Positions 5,849 to 8,715 of a stretch of DNA of 8,715 nt are shown one piece after another. Each line of letters starts with the position of its first letter. Positions within the stretch are counted from its first letter, which is position 1. Made by a program: the position numbers and the translations under genes. Source of the DNA: Anaerolineaceae bacterium (GTDB lineage Bacteria; Chloroflexota; Anaerolineae; Anaerolineales; Villigracilaceae); assembly GCA_022181005.1 (NCBI GenBank), contig BQMV01000361.1, forward strand, positions 1 to 8,715, written 5' to 3'. The notes below the pieces were generated by a model. The model had not been told where the DNA came from. It searched no databases and was given only the letters and a program-made list of their open reading frames with translations.

Positions 5849-6842
5849 ACGATTTTGCATGACGAGACAGAACTATCCAAATGAGCGGAAGTCCGATGAT
5901 GATTAATGGCGGGGCGAGGCGGCTTCCCGATGACCATTCGAATGACAGCACGCCCGCAAGAAGTGTGAGCATGAGATACAACGTGCTGACAATGTGATGC
6001 GGATACCCGCCGATGACGAGTCGTTGATAAAGATGCGTGCGATGCGCGGCGAGAACATTTTCGCGTTTGAGCGCGCGGCGGATGAACGTGACGCCCGCGT
6101 CCATGATGAACGTCCACATCAGGAGCGTGCCGAGCATTAGCGCGTCGCCGCCCTGATCGGCAGAGAGCAACGGCAGAACCGCAAAGGTATAACCGAGGAA
6201 CGTGCTGGCAACGTCGCCCATGAAAATTTTTGCGGGATGCCAATTATGCGCGAGAAAACCTAAACTGCTCGCGGCGATGGCAAGCGCGACCGCAAACACA
6301 AACGCGTTGTGCATGTTCAACGCGAGCATCATCCATCCCAACCCGCCCGCCAACGCCACACCGCCCGCGATGCCGTCAATACCGTCCATGAAATTGTAGG
6401 CATTGGTGAGTCCAATGATCCACAAAAACGTGATGATGACTCCGACGACGCCCAACTGCAATTCACCGAACAACGGGATGGTGACCGTTTTGAAATATCC
6501 CAGCCCATAGATCGAGACCGCCGCGACGAGTCCCTGCACGGCAAAACGAATCTTTGGTGACAATGACGAAACATCGTCGCGCCAGCCGAGCCATGCGATG
6601 ACCAAGCCGCAGACGAGATAGATCAACGCGCGATCTATCCCCGCTTCATTCGCGGACCATAAACCTGCTCCCGCTACGAGGACGACGATTGCCACCCCTC
6701 CCCCGCGCGGCGTGGGCATGGAGTGTGAACTCCGCTCGTTGGGATGGTCGAGGATCTGTCGCCGCTCCGCGTAACGGCGAATGAGGTAGACGAGGTAGTA
6801 GGAAAGGAGGGCTAAGATGGAGAATGTGACGAGGGAGGGCAT
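5814..6842 (-). CDS. Undecaprenyl-phosphate glycosyl-1-phosphate transferase, WecA/MraY (GT4) superfamily
   Basis: This integral membrane enzyme moves a sugar-1-phosphate from a UDP-sugar to a polyprenyl phosphate carrier, starting a lipid-linked glycan on the cytoplasmic face. From the preferred start there are 342 residues with about ten hydrophobic segments. Superfamily motifs appear in order: SHSMPTPRGGG (39-49), WRDD (87-90), NAYNFMDGIDGIAGG (147-161), WHPAKIFMGDVAS (201-213) and AHRTHLYQRL (266-275). The last is the sugar-specificity loop of WecA/WbpL-like enzymes rather than MraY. ATG 6842 begins MPSLVTFSILALLS, directly at the first membrane helix. The longer frame to a TTG at 6929 would add 29 residues, including octamer-repeat sequence, and is less likely. 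No clear ribosome site is seen. The C-terminal tail is encoded by a repeat. The sugar substrate cannot be told from sequence. Confidence 0.9.
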   Translation of the reverse strand: MPSLVTFSILALLSYYLVYLIRRYAERRQILDHPNERSSHSMPTPRGGGVAIVVLVAGAGLWSANEAGIDRALIYLVCGLVIAWLGWRDDVSSLSPKIRFAVQGLVAAVSIYGLGYFKTVTIPLFGELQLGVVGVIITFLWIIGLTNAYNFMDGIDGIAGGVALAGGLGWMMLALNMHNAFVFAVALAIAASSLGFLAHNWHPAKIFMGDVASTFLGYTFAVLPLLSADQGGDALMLGTLLMWTFIMDAGVTFIRRALKRENVLAAHRTHLYQRLVIGGYPHHIVSTLYLMLTLLAGVLSFEWSSGSRLAPPLIIIGLPLIWIVLSRHAKSLTAKHAKIAKV

Positions 6843-6858
6843 TGAGGATGATTGTAAT

Positions 6859-6878
6859 GGAGAATTGGAGAATTGATT
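6859..6878. repeat. Octamer repeat copy 3
   Basis: GGAGAATTGGAGAATTGATT, upstream of the transferase start. In the longer TTG-initiated frame it would encode NQFSNSP, the same peptide as in the heparinase copies. This may be chance of register or a sign that the longer start is used. Confidence 0.55.
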
Positions 6879-6942
6879 CGCTTCAATAGGCTGTTGTCTC
6901 TCCCTTACCCCGCCCGATGAGTATTTCAAGCTACTCAGCCGC

Positions 6943-7000
6943 CTAGTTCAACTCAACCCCTATCCCCTCCTCCAAATGTCAGCGGACTGAACCCGAAAGT
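6943..7000 (-). pseudogene. Remnant of an SDR gene 3' end (copy 1)
   Basis: On the minus strand this reads TFGFSPLTF, then after a one-base insertion (extra G near 6972) EEGIGVELN and a TAG stop at 6943-6945. It aligns with the C-terminus RDFGFSPLVFEEGMAMELMG of the intact gene at 7757. Only the last 18-20 codons are recognisable. It lies between the transferase gene and the DUF6883 remnant. Confidence 0.75.
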
Positions 7001-7005
7001 GGCGG

Positions 7006-7011
7006 TATAAT
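7006..7011 (+). promoter_or_regulatory. -10 box for the DUF6883 remnant/DUF4926 unit
   Basis: A perfect TATAAT stands eight bases before the ATG at 7020, implying a nearly leaderless transcript. No convincing -35 box is seen. The box begins just beyond the copy 1 SDR remnant, so the promoter belongs to the cargo. Confidence 0.6.
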
Positions 7012-7019
7012 TTTCACAG

Positions 7020-7130
7020 ATGAAACTGCCAAACGCCGCCCGCGCTGTTGTAGAAATCGAGAAATTGCGGGATTATTGCTTGAGCGCCAGTGAAGATTTT
7101 CCACGGCTTACAAGTTGCTATGTCTTGTAG
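7020..7130 (+). pseudogene. Internally deleted DUF6883 gene
   Basis: The 36-codon frame begins MKLPNAARAVVEIEKLRDYCLS, the typical N-terminus of DUF6883 proteins, and ends ASEDFPRLTSCYVL, which resembles their C-terminus. Members are about 110 residues, so roughly 75 central residues seem lost, with the two ends joined in frame near residue 22. Function of the family is unknown to me. It often sits beside DUF4926, as here. Its TAG stop overlaps the ribosome site of the next gene, so its translation may now mainly serve DUF4926 expression. The match is from memory of the family and needs a profile search. Confidence 0.6.
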
Positions 7131-7139
7131 GAGTACGAA

Positions 7140-7355
7140 ATGAAAAACAAAGTTAAATTACTTGATGTGGTTGCATTGACCGACGATCTCCCCGAACACG
7201 AGCTAAAACGCGGGCAGGTTGGGACGGTGGTTGAAGTCCTCGCGCTTGATGCCTTTGAGGTTGAATTTGTTGATAAAGAAGGGCGGACCTATGCAGAGCT
7301 CGCAGTCAAGGCAAACAAGTTGCTGGTTCTGCACTACGAACCAGAATTCGCCTGA
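7140..7355 (+). CDS. DUF4926 family protein
   Basis: This 71-residue acidic protein of unknown function has the family pattern: LLDVVALTDDLPEHELKRGQVGTVVEVL (8-35), FEVEFVDKEGRTYAEL (39-54) and a closing KANKLLVL. The compact beta-rich, SH3-like character (GQVGTVVEV, FEVEFVD) is an inference. The start ATG has TAGGAG six bases upstream, within the stop of the DUF6883 remnant, so the two are translationally linked. A strong terminator follows. Pairing with DUF6883 in a compact unit suggests a toxin-antitoxin or immunity-like pair, but that is not established. The gene appears intact although its partner is broken. Its strand is opposite to the flanking SDR and transferase genes, as expected for inserted cargo. 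Confidence 0.85.
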   Translation: MKNKVKLLDVVALTDDLPEHELKRGQVGTVVEVLALDAFEVEFVDKEGRTYAELAVKANKLLVLHYEPEFA

Positions 7356-7361
7356 GAACCC

Positions 7362-7392
7362 AAAACTCGGAGAGTGAAATCTCCGAGTTTTT
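7362..7392 (+). terminator. Intrinsic terminator after DUF4926
   Basis: AAAACTCGGAG (7362-7372) pairs perfectly with CTCCGAGTTTT (7381-7391) around an 8-base loop, giving a stem with an A-tract before and a T-run at its end. It lies seven bases after the stop. It abuts and slightly overlaps the end of the copy 2 SDR remnant. Confidence 0.85.
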
Positions 7393-7467
7393 ATTTACCC
7401 AACTCCATCCCTATCCCCTCCTCAAACGCCAGCGGACTAAGCCCAAAATCCGTCCGCGCTTCGGCAC
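7391..7467 (-). pseudogene. Remnant of an SDR gene 3' end (copy 2)
   Basis: On the minus strand this reads GAEARTDFGLSPLAFEEG then IGMELGK and a TAA stop at 7391-7393, with no frameshift. It aligns with YADAQRDFGFSPLVFEEG and MAMELMG of the intact SDR. About 50 of 60 bases match the intact copy. Similarity fades upstream of the GAEA codons, where two hairpins begin. Confidence 0.8.
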
Positions 7468-7468
7468 C

Positions 7469-7520
7469 GCACGGGGATGAACCTCCGTGCTATTCGTACG
7501 AAGTCCGCTCAAGCGGACTT
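7469..7520. repeat. Two adjacent hairpins
   Basis: Hairpin one: GCACGGGG (7469-7476) with CTCCGTGC (7483-7490), one G-T pair. Hairpin two: AAGTCCGCT (7501-7509) with AGCGGACTT (7512-7520), perfect with a 2-base loop. They mark the point where copy 2 SDR similarity ends and are probably further dispersed palindromes. Confidence 0.6.
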
Positions 7521-7552
7521 GCCCTAGAAGGCTTGTCTTCTGCATAATCTCG

Positions 7553-7561
7553 TGCTATTCT
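7553..7561 (+). promoter_or_regulatory. Extended -10 box for the small ORF at 7568
   Basis: TGCTATTCT fits an extended -10 (TGnTATTCT) six bases before the ATG at 7568. The spacing repeats the near-leaderless arrangement seen before 7020 and 1895 and supports ATG 7568 over an upstream GTG at 7487. Confidence 0.45.
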
Positions 7562-7567
7562 CCATCT

Positions 7568-7750
7568 ATGTTTACTTCACTATTCCGCAAACTTTGTATC
7601 TTTCTGTTTAGCCAAACTCACCAAGAGGTAAAAGAGCAAAACAGACGGTCACAAGCCCAAGTATTGTCATCCATTAAAAATAGGCGCTTTGTTCCTCCGA
7701 AGAACACTCCATCGAGTCTCGAACTGCTGCGTGAAGACCGAAATCGCTGA
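7568..7750 (+). CDS. Small uncharacterised protein with antitoxin-like C-terminus
   Basis: The 60-residue frame begins MFTSLFRKLCIFLFSQTHQEVKEQNRR: a short hydrophobic N-terminus, then a charged stretch. It ends PPKNTPSSLELLREDRNR. The SxELLREDR ending resembles C-termini of some type II antitoxins, where this part binds the toxin. That likeness is only impressionistic, and no toxin gene follows. It is more AT-rich than the adjacent SDR gene. The stop lies six bases before the SDR stop on the other strand, so the genes converge tightly. It may be a complete small gene, or an antitoxin remnant after loss of its partner. I do not recognise the family. Confidence 0.45.
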   Translation: MFTSLFRKLCIFLFSQTHQEVKEQNRRSQAQVLSSIKNRRFVPPKNTPSSLELLREDRNR

Positions 7751-7756
7751 TTGGTT

Positions 7757-8614
7757 CTAACCCATTAGCTCCATTGCCATCCCCTCCTCAAACACCAGCG
7801 GACTGAACCCAAAATCCCTTTGCGCGTCGGCGTAGCTGAAATCCTTGTTTTCGTTCAGCCGCAGGACCTGTTCCGCTTTGATGGGGAATGGAATCCGCAG
7901 GCGCTCGAAGAGACTCAGCAAAGCAACGATAGGCTTCGAAGGAATGTGAAGTTTCCACACCCGCTTGTTCATCTGTCGCGCAATCGTATCAATGACTTCG
8001 TTATACGTCAGCGGATGTTTCCCTGCGATATTGTAACTCTTGCCGATGGTCTTGTCGTTTGATATGCAACTCGCCACCGCCTGCGCGACATCATCCACGT
8101 AGATGGGTTGTTGCAGAGACTTTCCATCACCGAAAATAGGAATAATTGGAGAGACTCGTATAAAGCGAATCAGCCGCCACATATTTCGGTCGCGCGGACT
8201 GCCATAGATCATGGTCGGGCGCAGGATGGTGTATTTCAGTCCGCTCGTTTCGATGGCGAGTTCCGCCGCCACGCGGACTTTCTTGCTCCTGGCGTTCAAC
8301 TGCGTGAAGATGGCAGTTGTGCTGATAAAGATTGTGCGCTTAATCCCCGCGGTTTGTGCGGCGCTGATAATCGACTCCGCGTGACCGAAGCCGAGCGAGG
8401 CAATGTTAACGAGAGCGTCAGTCCCTTGCATGGCGGAGGTCAAGGCTTGGGTATGGGATAAATCTCCCTGCATCCATTCAATTTTGGGATCGGAAAGAAT
8501 CGAACGGTCGCTAGAGGCGCGATAAAGACAGCGGACTTCGTATCCGTTTTTGAGGAGGAGCGGGACGACGCGCGAGCCTGTGAAGCCCGTCGCGCCTGTG
8601 ACGAAAATTTTCAT
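7757..8614 (-). CDS. Atypical SDR, NAD(P)-binding epimerase/dehydratase-like (NDUFA9-like) protein
   Basis: The 285-residue protein has an N-terminal Rossmann fold with GATGFTG (7-13), the nucleotide-binding GxxGxxG pattern. It continues with VNIASLG (69-75), SGLKYTILRPTMIYGSPRDRNMW (124-146), the QQPIYVDDVAQAV segment (168-180) and SYNIAGKHPLTYNEV (193-207). The canonical YxxxK catalytic pair of extended SDRs is not evident, which fits atypical NDUFA9-like members that bind cofactor or modify nucleotide sugars. The start ATG has AGGA with a short spacer. Upstream, 14 bases away, lies repeat R1 copy 2. It is co-directional with the transferase and heparinase genes, so a polysaccharide role is plausible. 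Its last 24 codons are duplicated at 6943 and 7391. The substrate is unknown. Confidence 0.88.
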   Translation of the reverse strand: MKIFVTGATGFTGSRVVPLLLKNGYEVRCLYRASSDRSILSDPKIEWMQGDLSHTQALTSAMQGTDALVNIASLGFGHAESIISAAQTAGIKRTIFISTTAIFTQLNARSKKVRVAAELAIETSGLKYTILRPTMIYGSPRDRNMWRLIRFIRVSPIIPIFGDGKSLQQPIYVDDVAQAVASCISNDKTIGKSYNIAGKHPLTYNEVIDTIARQMNKRVWKLHIPSKPIVALLSLFERLRIPFPIKAEQVLRLNENKDFSYADAQRDFGFSPLVFEEGMAMELMG

Positions 8615-8627
8615 AAATTCCTGTTAC

Positions 8628-8695
8628 ATGTCGTTGCGAGGAGGATGGTATTCCGACGAAGCAATCTCCTGTTTCGAGGAGATTGCTTCTGGCGA
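8628..8695. repeat. Interspersed palindromic element R1, second copy
   Basis: It begins ATGTCGTTGCGAGGAG, identical over 16 bases to the copy in the heparinase gene, and shares CCGACGAAGCAATC and the inner hairpin arms. GACGAAGCAATCTCCT pairs with AGGAGATTGCTTC. No matching right-hand CCTCGC...GACAT arm is seen before the window ends, so the copy is truncated or continues outside. The last bases (CTTCGACTTCACTACGCC) resemble the loop core of element A. Confidence 0.7.
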
Positions 8696-8715
8696 TCCTT
8701 CGACTTCACTACGCC

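Noticed and set aside
6843..6929. TTG-started 29-residue extension of the transferase
   Set aside because: The first membrane helix begins at ATG 6842, and the extension is polar and contains octamer repeats. It is kept only as a possibility because of the shared QFSNS register.
7323..7344. CTGGTTC/GAACCAG inverted repeat at the end of DUF4926
   Set aside because: A 7-bp stem within conserved coding sequence; it may be chance, and the real terminator follows at 7362.
7487..7567. GTG-started extension of the small ORF at 7568
   Set aside because: The extension reads through a perfect hairpin at 7501-7520, and the -10 box lies after it, which favours ATG 7568.
8108..8461. Plus-strand open frame of 117 codons opposite the SDR gene
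   Set aside because: It is a shadow of the Rossmann-fold coding sequence, with no family resemblance.
1..8715. CRISPR array
   Set aside because: Repeats here are few, differ in length and orientation, and are not separated by regular unique spacers.

Overview
This window most likely comes from a member of the Chloroflexota, probably class Anaerolineae. That is an inference from gene content and style, not proof. The evidence is an archaeal-type HMG-CoA synthase next to an archaeal/SCP2-type thiolase in an otherwise bacterial context, a DUF6883/DUF4926 gene pair, near-leaderless promoters, and a very dense load of short palindromic repeats.

Layout. Positions 1-614 (+) hold the 3' part of an AT-rich gene ending in a PD-(D/E)XK (DUF559/Vsr-like) nuclease domain. 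Positions 641-3537 (+) hold HMG-CoA synthase, a small lipoprotein and a thiolase homologue. The first two are separated by two palindromic elements of one family, in opposite orientations. Positions 3538-3620 are a double-hairpin convergence zone. Positions 3614-6842 (-) hold a heparinase II/III-family protein and, upstream of it, a WecA/MraY-superfamily glycosyl-1-phosphate transferase, which together look like a surface-polysaccharide locus. Positions 6943-7760 are a patchwork. Three copies of the 3' end of a short-chain dehydrogenase/reductase (SDR) gene, all in the same orientation, bracket two small plus-strand cargo units: a DUF6883 remnant with DUF4926 and a terminator, and a 60-residue ORF with an antitoxin-like tail. 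The third SDR copy belongs to an intact gene at 7757-8614 (-). An interspersed repeat starts at 8628 and runs toward the window edge.

How the genes may work together. HMG-CoA synthase keeps its Glu/Cys/His catalytic residues and should serve the mevalonate pathway. The thiolase homologue beside it lacks the nucleophilic Cys, the His of the GGxKxxGH motif and the Cys of HDCF. The DUF35 (OB-fold/zinc-ribbon) partner normally found with this pair is absent from the window. The thiolase may therefore be a non-catalytic partner. The minus-strand genes fit lipid-linked glycan initiation and polysaccharide trimming or modification.

The main oddity is that palindromic or low-complexity repeats lie inside reading frames without breaking them. 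There are two large insertions in the heparinase gene, one palindrome in the thiolase active-site region, a repeat-encoded tail on the transferase, and a palindrome that supplies the heparinase stop codon. The second oddity is the repeated SDR 3' end flanking toxin-antitoxin-like cargo. I see no tRNA, rRNA, CRISPR array or transposase gene.
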